This document shows positions 16,678 through 24,943 of a stretch of 39,218 bases of DNA, piece after piece. Source of the stretch: Bradyrhizobium vignae (GTDB taxonomy: Bacteria; Pseudomonadota; Alphaproteobacteria; Rhizobiales; Xanthobacteraceae); NCBI RefSeq assembly GCF_004114425.1, contig NZ_RDQF01000065.1, positions 1-39,218 of the forward strand. The letters run 5' to 3'. Position numbers and translations under genes: made by a program. The notes beneath the pieces were generated by a model. That model had not been told where the DNA came from. It ran no database searches and worked only from the letters and a program-made list of their open reading frames with translations. Each line of letters starts with the position of its first letter. Within the stretch, counting starts at the first letter, position 1.

Positions 16678-17621
16678 TTCGCTTTCTCCATCAGGCCAGG
16701 GATCGGCGCGGCATCGGCCGCGCGCATCAAGGTCAGCAGCACGCGGCAGAGCGGCGTTGCGATCTGGTGGCGCTCGCCGGCCGCGATCACCGCGCCGGTG
16801 AGCGCGTCCACCTCCGAGCGCCGCCCCGCCAGCCGGTCGAAATACATCGAGGTGCCGGCATCGGGCGGGAACGTCATCAGCATTGCCCGCAGCTTCAAGG
16901 CTTCGTCGTCTGCGAGCCGGGCGCCGTCGGCGCGCGCGACCGCGGCGGCTTCTTCCAGGGCGGAGAGCACCAGCGAGCCCATGTCCTCGCGCCTGAACAC
17001 GCCCTGGCGCTGCAGCGTGAGCGCGGTGATCGGATTGGCGATCGCGTTGAGCAGCAGCTTGCGCCAGGCCATCGTCTTGAATTCGGGGCTGACCAGGATC
17101 TGCATTCCCGTGCCTTCGAGCAATTCCACGAAGGCACGGCCACCGGCATCATCGCTCACCGCAAAATCATGGTCGCTGGCGCGGCGGTAGCGCACGCGGT
17201 CGGGCGCAAGCCGCTCACCATTGTAATAGACGATGGTCGGCACGACGGTCGCCCCTCCGACGAATGGCGCAAGCCGTTCGGTGTGGCCCATGCCGTTCTG
17301 CAGGACCGCGACATGCGTGCTGGCGCCGCAGAGCCGCTGCAGCCAGGGCGAGCTCGAGGCGGTATCCTGCGCCTTGGTGCACAGCAGCACCCAGTCATGG
17401 ATGTCGGCCTGTGCCGGATCCGTCAATATACGTGGCCGCGCTTCGATCGTGCGGTCGGGACGTTCCACCACCAGCCGCGCAATCCCGTGTCTGACGCAGG
17501 CGGTGACGTCGTGCCGGCCGGTCGCATCGAGCGCGCCGGCAATGACGCCGCCAATGCTGCCCAGGCCGACGACGGCGACCCGGCGGCGCCCGGTCGTTGC
17601 GGCATGATCGATCGTGGACAT
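16674..17621 (-). CDS. Ketopantoate reductase family protein (ApbA/PanE-like)
   Basis: A 315-aa NADPH-dependent oxidoreductase. The N-terminal Rossmann motif is VAVVGLGSIGGVIAGAL, the central domain has the LLCTKAQDT and QNGMGHTERL motifs, and the C-terminal helical domain has FKTMAWRKLLLNAIANPITAL with the catalytic Lys in the usual MAWRKLLLNA context. This matches ApbA/PanE proteins, which reduce 2-dehydropantoate to pantoate for CoA synthesis, but the family contains many paralogues of other specificity and no pantothenate genes adjoin. The second ATG (17621) has GGAGG seven bases upstream and is preferred over 17639. It is translationally coupled to the cupin fragment. Confidence 0.87.
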   Translation of the reverse strand: MSTIDHAATTGRRRVAVVGLGSIGGVIAGALDATGRHDVTACVRHGIARLVVERPDRTIEARPRILTDPAQADIHDWVLLCTKAQDTASSSPWLQRLCGASTHVAVLQNGMGHTERLAPFVGGATVVPTIVYYNGERLAPDRVRYRRASDHDFAVSDDAGGRAFVELLEGTGMQILVSPEFKTMAWRKLLLNAIANPITALTLQRQGVFRREDMGSLVLSALEEAAAVARADGARLADDEALKLRAMLMTFPPDAGTSMYFDRLAGRRSEVDALTGAVIAAGERHQIATPLCRVLLTLMRAADAAPIPGLMEKAK

Positions 17622-17685
17622 CGCGGAACCTCCAGGCATCGCTTAAAATGTATGTTCCCTGGGAGTATTTGCTGAAATTGCGGCG

Positions 17686-18099
17686 TCAGCCAGCCCGCGC
17701 GGCCTGTGCAAACTGCAGGGGCGTGATGCCGTAGCAGCGCCTGAAGTGCTTGTTGAGTGCGGCCTGATCGCAAAATCCCGCCGCCGGCGCGCTGTCCGCC
17801 AGCGAACGACCGTGTCTCAGGAGACGGCAAGCCGCGTTGAGCCCGATGTGCACGAGATAGGCGTGCGGGGTAAGGCCAACCGCGCTTGACCAGCTCGCCC
17901 GCCACGCAGGGCCCACCAGTTTCCAGCTGATCGGGCCTTCAATGCGTGACGGTGATTCATCATCTTCCCCCTCGAGACGAATTTGGTCGGCAATAGGGGG
18001 CGCAACCTGTGCGAGAGCGGCAGTGAGTCGCAAGGTTGCGGCAGACAAAACGCGGCCTGGCTGATGTCGTCGCCTGATCACGACGTCGGCGGGAAACAA
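17686..18099 (-). pseudogene. AraC-family regulator remnant (C-terminal DNA-binding half only)
   Basis: The last 65 residues (from about 17883 down to 17686) match the second half of an AraC DNA-binding domain: AVGLTPHAYLVHIGLNAACRLL and AAGFCDQAALNKHFRRCYGITP, including the second helix-turn-helix. The first helix-turn-helix and any ligand-binding domain are missing, and the preceding 72 residues resemble nothing. The open frame begins with a TTG directly after the stop of the S24-like gene, so it has no credible start of its own. It is best read as a decayed 3' end of an AraC gene. Confidence 0.65.
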
Positions 18100-18729
18100 T
18101 CACTGGCTTGCCCACAGGATGCGCGCGATCCACGCGACATCGCCGGCCGCCATCGTGCGATCGGCCTGCGTCCCATCGAGCGGTTCGAGCTCCAGCGCCT
18201 TTGTGGTGCGGCGCTTCAGCGTCGCGACCGTCATCTCACCCGCTTTGCTCCTCACCACCACGCGATCGCCTTTGCGGATCGGCGCGCCGGGTGAGACCAG
18301 GACGATGTCGCCGTCGCGATAGACAGGCGCAAGTGCATGGCCGGAAATCTCCAGTGCAAACGTGTGGCGGTCCTCGGAGGTGGGAAGCGCGATTTCGGTC
18401 CAGCCCCTGCCGGATGGAAGGCCGGCCTCGTCGAAAGCGCCGCTCGTTCCGGCCTGCGCGAGGCCGAGCAGCGGCACCGAACGGCCGTCGCCGGCGCGGT
18501 CGTCCTCAATCAATTTCGCAAAGCTGTCGATCGAAGCGTCGGCGGCGGCCAGCGCCTTTGCGATCGATTCGGTCGAAGGCCAGCGCTCGCGGCCGTCAGC
18601 GGTAATGCGCTTGGACCTGTTGAAGGTGGTGGGATCGAGCCCGGCACGCTTGGCGAGGCCGGACGGCGACAATCCGGCGCGCGCCGCCAGCTGATCCAGC
18701 GCGGCCCAGATCTCGCCGTGAGTCAGCAT
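18100..18729 (-). CDS. S24/LexA-like transcriptional repressor lacking the catalytic Ser and Lys
   Basis: A 209-aa protein with an N-terminal helix-turn-helix (IWAALDQLAARAGLSPSGLAKRAGLDPTTFNRSKR, written here in part) and a C-terminal S24 peptidase-like fold (FALEISGHALAPVYRDGDIVLV, then KGDRVVVRSKAGEMTVATL). In S24 proteins the nucleophile is the Ser of a GDSM-type motif and the base is a Lys in a V-K-x-L strand. Here the motif reads GHAL (Ala, codon GCA) and the strand reads VATL (Ala, codon GCG), so self-cleavage should be impossible. The start at 18729 is chosen from family memory (MLTH); ATG 18756 or TTG 18777 are alternatives, and ribosome binding sites do not decide. Confidence 0.82.
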   Translation of the reverse strand: MLTHGEIWAALDQLAARAGLSPSGLAKRAGLDPTTFNRSKRITADGRERWPSTESIAKALAAADASIDSFAKLIEDDRAGDGRSVPLLGLAQAGTSGAFDEAGLPSGRGWTEIALPTSEDRHTFALEISGHALAPVYRDGDIVLVSPGAPIRKGDRVVVRSKAGEMTVATLKRRTTKALELEPLDGTQADRTMAAGDVAWIARILWASQ

Positions 18730-19051
18730 CCTCTGCGCTTTGGCCTGTCTGACCATGGAAGGTCCAGCCCGTCGCAACTCAGGAAAACTGTCCTCAAATC
18801 AAGCGGTTTTCCGTTTTTCGCGCAAGGGGCAGCGGGCGAAAGCGTTTTCAATCGAAATGGCTATCGGTTCGCGTCACGAAAACGCGTCAAAACAGGAATC
18901 CAGAGCGCCGTTTCCGATTTCATCGGACCGGAAAAGGCTCTAGATCTTGAGTTCGGAAGGGCCGGCCTTTACGGTCGCGCCCGGGTTTCGAAGACCCGCG
19001 AGAGACGAAAAAACCCAAAAGACTCAAAGAACAAACAAGGCTGCGTAAGCG
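18730..19051. other. Divergent intergenic region with palindromic repeat
   Basis: About 320 bases between the S24-like gene and the DUF952 gene. The part near the repressor is AT-rich, with runs of T and A (18780-18830), and probably holds both promoters. At 18902-18941 lies a palindromic unit: outer arms AGAGC and GCTCT, inner arms TCCGAT and ATCGGA with loop TTC. It resembles a dispersed rhizobial repeat. No gene is seen. Confidence 0.5.
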
Positions 19052-19396
19052 GTGGTCAAGATCTACAAAATCTGTCCGGCCTCGGCCTGGCGCGAGGCGG
19101 AACGGCAGGGCGTCTACCGCGGCAGCGCGGATGACGCGCGCGACGGGTTCATCCATTTCTCGACCGCCGCCCAAGTTCCCGAAACCCTGCGCAAGCACTA
19201 TTTCGGACAGCGCGCGCTGTTCCTGGTCGAGGTCGATGGCGATGCGCTGGGCAGCGAGCTGCGCTGGGAACGTTCGCGCAACGACGAGCTCTTTCCGCAT
19301 CTCTATGGCGAGCTCGATCTCGGCGCGGTGATCGCGGTATTGAACCTCAACATGCGCTCCGACGGTGGTCACGATGTGCCGGAGCTCGCCCCGTGA
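19052..19396 (+). CDS. DUF952 domain-containing protein
   Basis: A 114-aa protein of the DUF952 family, with the typical N-terminal IYKICPASAWREAERQGVYRGSA, central GFIHFSTAAQVPETLRKHY and C-terminal FPHLYGELDLGAV. Its biochemical role is not established; the fold is considered related to ADP-ribosyltransferase-like folds. It begins with GTG (19052). Its stop overlaps the GTG start of pyrD by four bases, so the two are translationally coupled, an arrangement I recall from other Rhizobiales. Confidence 0.9.
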   Translation: MVKIYKICPASAWREAERQGVYRGSADDARDGFIHFSTAAQVPETLRKHYFGQRALFLVEVDGDALGSELRWERSRNDELFPHLYGELDLGAVIAVLNLNMRSDGGHDVPELAP

Positions 19397-20490
19397 TCCG
19401 CGCGTTCGACGCCTTTTCGCTGCCGGTGCTGCGCTGGCTCGATCCCGAGGACGCGCATCGCCTGGCGATCCAGGGCCTGCGCTTCCTGCCACCGGTCAAG
19501 CCGCGTGCCGACGATCCCAAGCTCGCGGTGCGCGCCTTCGGGCTGAACTTTCCCAATCCGATCGGCATGGCCGCGGGCTTCGACAAGAGCGCCGAGGTAC
19601 CGGACGCGCTGCTGCGGCTCGGATTTGGCTTCGTAGAGATCGGCTCGGTGACGCCGAAACCGCAAGAAGGCAATCCGCGGCCGCGGCTGTTCCGGCTCGA
19701 GCGCGACGAGGCGATCATCAACCGCATGGGTTTCAACAATGACGGCGCGGAGGCAGCCCTGCGCCGGCTTGCGGCGCGCGCGCAGCACGGCGGCATCGTC
19801 GGCGTCAATGTCGGCGCCAACAAGGATTCGCCGGACCGCGTCGCCGACTACGTCAAGCTGATCGAGACCTTTGCACCGGTCGCAAGCTATTTCACCGTCA
19901 ACGTCTCTTCGCCGAACACGCCGGGCCTGCGCAAGTTGCAGGAAGGCGCACTGCTCGACGACCTGCTCGTACGCGTGATCGACGCGCGCGAGCGGGTGCG
20001 TCAGAAGGCCGGCGACACGCCGGTGCTGCTCAAGATCGCGCCGGATTTGAGCCTTGCCCAGCTCGACGACGTGGTGCAGGTCGCGCGCTCGCGCCGGGTC
20101 GACGGCATGATCGTCTCGAACACCACGATCGCGCGGCCGAGCACGTTGCGTGAGGAGTCGCGGGCGAAGGAGCAAGGTGGCCTGTCCGGCCGACCGCTGT
20201 TCCGCCTGTCGACGCGGATGGTTGCGGAAACCTATGTGCGCGTCGAGGGCGCATTCCCGCTGATCGGCGTTGGCGGCGTCGACTCGGGCGGCGCCGCGCT
20301 GACCAAGATCCGTGCCGGCGCCAGCCTGATCCAGCTCTACTCATCGCTGGTCTATAAGGGTCTCGGCCTTGTCGACGAGATCAAGCGCGACCTGACCTCC
20401 ACGCTGCTCCGGACGGGGCGGGATTCGCTGTCCGAGATCGTCGGCGCGGATGCGGCGACACTCACCGCGGAAGACTGGCCGAGGATGTGA
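19393..20490 (+). CDS. pyrD: Dihydroorotate dehydrogenase (quinone), class 2
   Basis: A 365-aa flavoenzyme that oxidises dihydroorotate to orotate with a quinone acceptor, the membrane-linked step of pyrimidine synthesis. The N-terminal helical extension (1-40) typical of class 2 is present. NPIGMAAGFDKSAEVPDAL (55-73) binds FMN, FTVNVSSPNTPGLR (167-180) carries the catalytic Ser, and GVGGVDSGGAALTKIRAGAS with QLYSSLVYKG forms the phosphate-binding end. The start is a GTG overlapping the stop of DUF952. Confidence 0.96.
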   Translation: MIRAFDAFSLPVLRWLDPEDAHRLAIQGLRFLPPVKPRADDPKLAVRAFGLNFPNPIGMAAGFDKSAEVPDALLRLGFGFVEIGSVTPKPQEGNPRPRLFRLERDEAIINRMGFNNDGAEAALRRLAARAQHGGIVGVNVGANKDSPDRVADYVKLIETFAPVASYFTVNVSSPNTPGLRKLQEGALLDDLLVRVIDARERVRQKAGDTPVLLKIAPDLSLAQLDDVVQVARSRRVDGMIVSNTTIARPSTLREESRAKEQGGLSGRPLFRLSTRMVAETYVRVEGAFPLIGVGGVDSGGAALTKIRAGASLIQLYSSLVYKGLGLVDEIKRDLTSTLLRTGRDSLSEIVGADAATLTAEDWPRM

Positions 20491-20499
20491 GGCGGTCTC

Positions 20500-20615
20500 G
20501 TGCCCCGGACGCAGCGCAGCGCTCCTTCAGCGGTGCGCTGCAGAGCCGGGGCCCATACCTGCTGGGTCCCGGCTCTGCGTCGCGTCAATTTCATGCCGCG
20601 TCGCGTCCGGGACAC
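20500..20615. repeat. Large nested inverted repeat between pyrD and MATE genes
   Basis: The outer arms GTGCCCCGGACGC (20500-20512) and GCGTCCGGGACAC (20603-20615) are complementary except for one base. Inside is a 16-bp stem, 20540-20555 with 20563-20578, starting GCAGAGCCGGGG and having one G-U type mismatch and a 7-base loop. It lies between two convergent genes and could terminate both. Its form matches a dispersed Bradyrhizobium-type repeat. Confidence 0.8.
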
Positions 20616-20620
20616 GACGG

Positions 20621-21946
20621 CTAGATTTTCGAAAACGTCGCCCCGTAGAGCGCCGGATAGCGCGCGCCCTGCAAGCCGCCGCGGGCGACATAGAACGCGA
20701 TCAGCGCGCTCCACAGGCCGGCATTGCCGAACGATTGCAGCGCCAGCCAGACGCCGAAAAAGATCGCCAGCGATAGCAGCATCAGATTGCGCATCTCGCG
20801 CGCCCAGGTCGCGCCGACATAGATGCCGTCGAAGCCGAAGGCGAACACACCGGGAATGGGCGCAAGCACGATGAACGGCAGGAAGTCGCGCGCGACGCGG
20901 CGAACATCCTCACTCGCCGTCATGACATTGATCAGCGCTGGCCCGAACAGCGCAAACAGCACCGCGACGACCAGCGCAAAGCCGAGGCCCCAGAGCAGCA
21001 CCAGCCGCATCGAATCCGCAAAGCCTTTTGGATCGCGCGCGCCAAAGGTGCGGCCGCAGAGCTGCTGGGCTGCATTGGCGAGGCCGTCGAGAAAGAAGGC
21101 GCTGACCAGGAGGAAATTGTTGAGCACGGAGTTCGCCGCCAGCGTGACGTCGCCCGCGCGCGCGCCCTTGGCGGTGAAGAACAGGAACACGGCGATCAGC
21201 GCCGCGGTGCGGATCATGATGTCGGAATTCACCGCCAAGAGCCGCATCAGCTTGGCGCGATCGAACAGCGTTGCGCGAGGCACTTTGAAGCCGCCGGTCG
21301 CATAGCGACGGCAGACGATCACGCCCAGCACGAAGCCTGTCGTCTCCGACAGCAGCGCCGCGATCGCCGCGCCGGCGATGCCGGTGTCGTAAACCAGCAC
21401 CAGCAGGATCGTCGCCACCATGTTGATGAGGTTGATGACGACCTGCAGCGCGAGCGCCGGATTGGCGCGGGCCTGCCCGACCAGCCAGCCCAGGATGACG
21501 TAATTGGCGAAGGCAAACGGCGAGGACCAGATCCGGATCATGAAGTAGGTCTTCGCAGCCTGCGTCACGCCCGCGCTGCCGCCCATCAGGTCGAACAGCA
21601 GGCCCCCCAGCGGCAGCTGCAGCGCAATCAGCGCCGCACCGATCAGGCCCGCGACGATGAAGCCGCGCACCAGGATCACGGTCTGCTCGCGCGTCTCGCC
21701 GGCGCCCAGCGCCTGCGCGGTGAACGCAAGCGTGCTCATGCGCAGGAAGCCGAACAGCCAGAACAGGCAGTCGAAGATGACGGAGGCCATCGCGACGCCG
21801 CCGAGCAGTGCGGCATCGTCGAGCCGGCCGATCGCGGTGGTCGAGACCACGCCGATCAGCGGCGTCGTGAGGTTCGCGACCATCGCGGGACCCGCGATGG
21901 CGAACACCTGGCGGGAGCCTATCCTGGGATGAACCGGTGCGTGCAT
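20621..21946 (-). CDS. MATE family efflux transporter (DinF-type)
   Basis: A 441-aa inner-membrane protein with about twelve hydrophobic helices in two homologous halves, as in multidrug and toxic compound extrusion transporters driven by H+ or Na+. Recognisable parts are the N-terminal FAIAGPAMVANLTTPLIGVVSTTAIGR and FLDGLANAAQQLCGRTFGARD in the second half. It starts at ATG 21946, one base after the stop of the MBL hydrolase gene (TGACATG), so the two are coupled. A longer frame to 21997 lies inside the MBL gene and is not used. The substrate is unknown. Confidence 0.92.
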   Translation of the reverse strand: MHAPVHPRIGSRQVFAIAGPAMVANLTTPLIGVVSTTAIGRLDDAALLGGVAMASVIFDCLFWLFGFLRMSTLAFTAQALGAGETREQTVILVRGFIVAGLIGAALIALQLPLGGLLFDLMGGSAGVTQAAKTYFMIRIWSSPFAFANYVILGWLVGQARANPALALQVVINLINMVATILLVLVYDTGIAGAAIAALLSETTGFVLGVIVCRRYATGGFKVPRATLFDRAKLMRLLAVNSDIMIRTAALIAVFLFFTAKGARAGDVTLAANSVLNNFLLVSAFFLDGLANAAQQLCGRTFGARDPKGFADSMRLVLLWGLGFALVVAVLFALFGPALINVMTASEDVRRVARDFLPFIVLAPIPGVFAFGFDGIYVGATWAREMRNLMLLSLAIFFGVWLALQSFGNAGLWSALIAFYVARGGLQGARYPALYGATFSKI

Positions 21947-21947
21947 G

Positions 21948-22682
21948 TCAGAACACGAGCACCATGCGGTCTTCGGCGGCGAGGTGTTCGATTTCATCCA
22001 GACGCGTCAGCATGTCGTCACTCATATGGGTGAGGACCAGCCGCTTGGCGCCGATTTCGGGCAAATGCTGTTCCAAAGTCTTCAGGCTGAGATGGTTCTT
22101 GACCACCTTCTCGTACATGTAGGCCTCAGCGATGAAAAGGTCCGCGCCATGCGCCAGCGGAATGAGCGTCTCCGTCCATTCGGTATCGGCGCTGTAGGCG
22201 AGCGTGCGGCCCTCGACCGCGACGCGATAGGCGAGGAATGGACCGCCGGATTCGCCGTGCACGACCGGATAGGGCGTCACCGTCACGGCGCCGAAGCTTC
22301 GGCTTTGCTCGGGTGCGAGTTCGACCACGTTCAGCTCGAAGCGCTGCTTGGTCTTGGAGGAATGCTCGAACAGGGCTTCCATCACTTGGGCAAGCCGCGA
22401 CGCAATGCCTTGCGGACCCGCGATCGTCAGCGGCCGCGTCCGCCGTGAGAATTGCGCGTCGAGCAAGACAAACGGCAGCCCGGCAAAATGGTCGCCGTGG
22501 AAATGCGTGATCAGGATCAGGTCGATCTCGTTGCAATCGATCTCGAGCCGCTTCAGCGCCGGCAGCGCCGACGCGCCGCAATCAATCAGGAAGTTGGCTT
22601 CGCGTCCCGAGACATGGAAGCAGGTATTGAGCCTGCCACCGGAGCCGAAAGCGTCACCGCAGCCGACGAAACGCAGTTGCAT
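21948..22682 (-). CDS. MBL-fold metallo-hydrolase (RNase Z-like)
   Basis: A 244-aa metallo-beta-lactamase-fold hydrolase. It has the zinc motif HFHGDH (60-65), then PVVHGESGG, SADTEW (bridging Asp) and VLTHMSDDM (last His). The single domain with this spacing fits the RNase Z / phosphodiesterase-like MBL group, not beta-lactamases. The substrate cannot be assigned. It is preceded by a GGAG ribosome binding site and followed immediately by the MATE gene, forming a two- or three-gene unit with the small membrane protein gene upstream. Confidence 0.88.
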   Translation of the reverse strand: MQLRFVGCGDAFGSGGRLNTCFHVSGREANFLIDCGASALPALKRLEIDCNEIDLILITHFHGDHFAGLPFVLLDAQFSRRTRPLTIAGPQGIASRLAQVMEALFEHSSKTKQRFELNVVELAPEQSRSFGAVTVTPYPVVHGESGGPFLAYRVAVEGRTLAYSADTEWTETLIPLAHGADLFIAEAYMYEKVVKNHLSLKTLEQHLPEIGAKRLVLTHMSDDMLTRLDEIEHLAAEDRMVLVF

Positions 22683-22708
22683 CGGCTGCGCACTCCCTCA
22701 ATCACACC

Positions 22709-23014
22709 TTACCGGCCGCGCGGCGCGCCGAACACGCGCGAGAGCAGCCAGATCGGAATCACGATGACCGCGCCGAGCAGGAAGTAGCGCCACAGCCAGT
22801 TCACGGCATCGAAGCCGAGATCCCAGAGACGCTGGAACAAGAGGCGGATGCTGTGGATGATGTTCCAGGGGTCGAAGCCGATCGCCGCCAGCACGACGCC
22901 GACCAGGATCGAGAGCAGCACCAGGCGGAACGCGACGGTCAGCGGCGAGCCGCCGAGAAAGCGGTGCAGGCCGTCGCTGCGGCCGGCCGGCAAATCTCTG
23001 ACGTCTTGGACCAT
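22709..23014 (-). CDS. Small membrane protein, DUF6460-like, 101 aa
   Basis: Two membrane helices (about 27-48 and 74-93) and an N-terminal segment with FLGGSPLTVAFRLVLLS. This FLGGSP-xxVxxRL signature resembles a small rhizobial membrane family annotated as DUF6460; the number is from memory. The ATG at 23014 has AGGAG six bases before it and is preferred over the GTG one codon earlier. It lies 26 bases upstream of the MBL gene and probably heads the MBL-MATE transcript. The function is unknown. Confidence 0.75.
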   Translation of the reverse strand: MVQDVRDLPAGRSDGLHRFLGGSPLTVAFRLVLLSILVGVVLAAIGFDPWNIIHSIRLLFQRLWDLGFDAVNWLWRYFLLGAVIVIPIWLLSRVFGAPRGR

Positions 23015-23156
23015 CACAAACTCCTGAAGGCGGATTCGACCCCATTATAAGGCACGGCGAGGCACATGGGGAACCCGCAACCGGAGTCAATCGGGTTACG
23101 GGAGTTTAATTCGGGCAGTGCGCCGGGCCACCTCTCCGCGGGGCGATTGCGAGTGT

Positions 23157-23220
23157 TTCCCTGCGGCCATTCTTCGAGACGCCCGTTTTAGGCGGGCTCC
23201 TAGGATGAGGACGGAGTGCG
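23157..23220. repeat. Palindromic repeat, GAGACGCCCG family, copy 1
   Basis: A 64-bp unit starting ttccctgcggccattcttc, with the hairpin core GCCCG-TTTTA-(G)CGGGC-like arms and ending acggagtgcg. A near-identical copy is at 28512-28577, differing at a few bases and two single-base gaps. It lies between the ligase stop and the small membrane protein gene in a 267-bp gap (23015-23281) with no other content. Confidence 0.8.
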
Positions 23221-23281
23221 GGGTAGCAGGACAAGGGGCGCAACCGACCGGGTGAGAAACGAGTCCCGGCCCAGCACAGTT

Positions 23282-24943
23282 TCATATCTCAATCTCCTCC
23301 GGCTCCGCCTTCAGCATCCGCTCCAGCGTCTCCAGCCGGTCGGCCTCGCGCGGCGGCTTGTCCCAGCGCAGGCGGCTGATGCGGGGGAAACGCATGGCGA
23401 CGCCGGATTTGTGCCTGGGCGAGCGCTGCAATCCCTCGAAAGCGACTTCCAGCACCAGACCCTTGTCGCCCTCGTGCACGACGTGGCGGACGGGACCGAA
23501 TTTTTCGGTGGTGTTGCGGCGGACGAAGCGGTCGATCTGGAGCAGCTCCTCGTCGGTGAAGCCGAAATAGGCTTTTCCGACCGGGACCAGTTCCTCGCCA
23601 TTCTCGGTCTCGGTCCAAACGCCGAAGGTGTAATCGGAATAATAGGACGAGCGCTTACCGTGGCCGCGCTGCGCATACATCAGCACGGCGTCGATGATGT
23701 GCGGATCGCGCTTCCACTTCCACCACTGCCCCTTCGGCCGTCCCGGCAGATAAGGCGCATCGCGCCGCTTCAGCATGACGCCCTCGATAGCGTCGGCATC
23801 CTCGCCGGCACCGGCGCTCGCGGGATTGGCACGTGCGGCGGTGAGCGCGTCCCAGCTTGCGAAGGGAACGGTGGGCGACAGATCGATACGGGCATCGTCG
23901 AGCTTCGCGACGAAGGTCTCCAGCCGTTCGCGCCGCTCCGCGAAAGGCAGCTCGCGCAGATCGTTCTCGTCGTCGCCGAGCAGATCATAGGCGCGCAAGT
24001 GAATCGGAAACTCCTTGATCAGTTTCGGCGAGACGACCTTGCGGTTGAGCCGCTGTTGCAGGACGTTGAAACTCTGCACGCGGCCCTCGCGCAGGATCAG
24101 AAGCTCGCCATCGATGGCGCCCGGCAGGTGCAGCGACGGCACGAGATCCGGAAAGCTGCCGGTGATGTCCTCGCCGGTGCGCGAATAGAGCCGCGCTGTG
24201 ATGTGCCCCCGATCGTCGCGGCCGGCGACCGCCTGCACGCGGATGCCGTCCCATTTCCATTCGGCGATGTAGTCGGCGGGATCGAGCGCGGCGAAATCGC
24301 CTTCCTCGATCGCATGCGCGAGCATCACGGGCCGGAACGGCGCGGGATCGCGATTGACGGGTTTTTCGCCGCGTCCCTCCAGCCAGGCGAACAGGTCGAG
24401 ATAGGGGGGACTAAGGCCGGGCCAGATCAGCTCGATATCGTGCGGGTCCTTGTCGCCGAGCGCGGCGGCCGCGGTCTTGGCCAGCCGCGCCGAGATGCCG
24501 ATGCGCATCGCGCCAGTGACGAGCTTGAGCAGCGCCCAGCGGCCGGTCTCGTCGAGCTCGTCGAGCCAGCGCGCCAGCTGTGCCGGCATTTCGGTCTTGC
24601 CGAGCGTGCGCAGTGTGGTGACGACTTCGGTCAGTGTCGGAGGCGGCGGATTGTTGTGTGCCGCCAGCGCGGCCTTCGGCCACATCAGCGCCACCGTCTC
24701 CGAGAGATCGCCAACATAGTCGTAACTCAATCCGAACAGCACCGGATCGGCGCGCGCCGCGATCAGATCGCGGATCAGCCCAGGCTTGGCATGCTTGAAG
24801 CTGAGTGCGCCGGTCAGCGCCGCCAGCGCATAGCCGCGGTCGGGATCGCCGACTTCGCGGAAATAGCCGGTGATCAGCCGCAGCTTGTTGTTGCGGCCGG
24901 GCTCGTAGGCGAGGCGGTCCAGCAGCTCGGCGAAGCGGTTCAT
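23282..24943 (-). CDS. ATP-dependent DNA ligase of the ligase-associated repair set
   Basis: A 553-aa ATP-dependent DNA ligase. Order: N-terminal helical domain (about 1-195, with GYFREVGDPDRGYALAALTG), adenylation domain with the nucleotidyl Lys in EWKWDGIR (KWDG 230-233) and the later motif GVMLKRRDAPYLPGR, then an OB-fold domain ending near residue 530. It seals nicks using ATP. The length and lack of polymerase or nuclease domains separate it from LigD. No ku gene is present, so this is not the end-joining system. It starts at ATG 24943, overlapping the exonuclease stop by four bases. Confidence 0.94.
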   Translation of the reverse strand: MNRFAELLDRLAYEPGRNNKLRLITGYFREVGDPDRGYALAALTGALSFKHAKPGLIRDLIAARADPVLFGLSYDYVGDLSETVALMWPKAALAAHNNPPPPTLTEVVTTLRTLGKTEMPAQLARWLDELDETGRWALLKLVTGAMRIGISARLAKTAAAALGDKDPHDIELIWPGLSPPYLDLFAWLEGRGEKPVNRDPAPFRPVMLAHAIEEGDFAALDPADYIAEWKWDGIRVQAVAGRDDRGHITARLYSRTGEDITGSFPDLVPSLHLPGAIDGELLILREGRVQSFNVLQQRLNRKVVSPKLIKEFPIHLRAYDLLGDDENDLRELPFAERRERLETFVAKLDDARIDLSPTVPFASWDALTAARANPASAGAGEDADAIEGVMLKRRDAPYLPGRPKGQWWKWKRDPHIIDAVLMYAQRGHGKRSSYYSDYTFGVWTETENGEELVPVGKAYFGFTDEELLQIDRFVRRNTTEKFGPVRHVVHEGDKGLVLEVAFEGLQRSPRHKSGVAMRFPRISRLRWDKPPREADRLETLERMLKAEPEEIEI

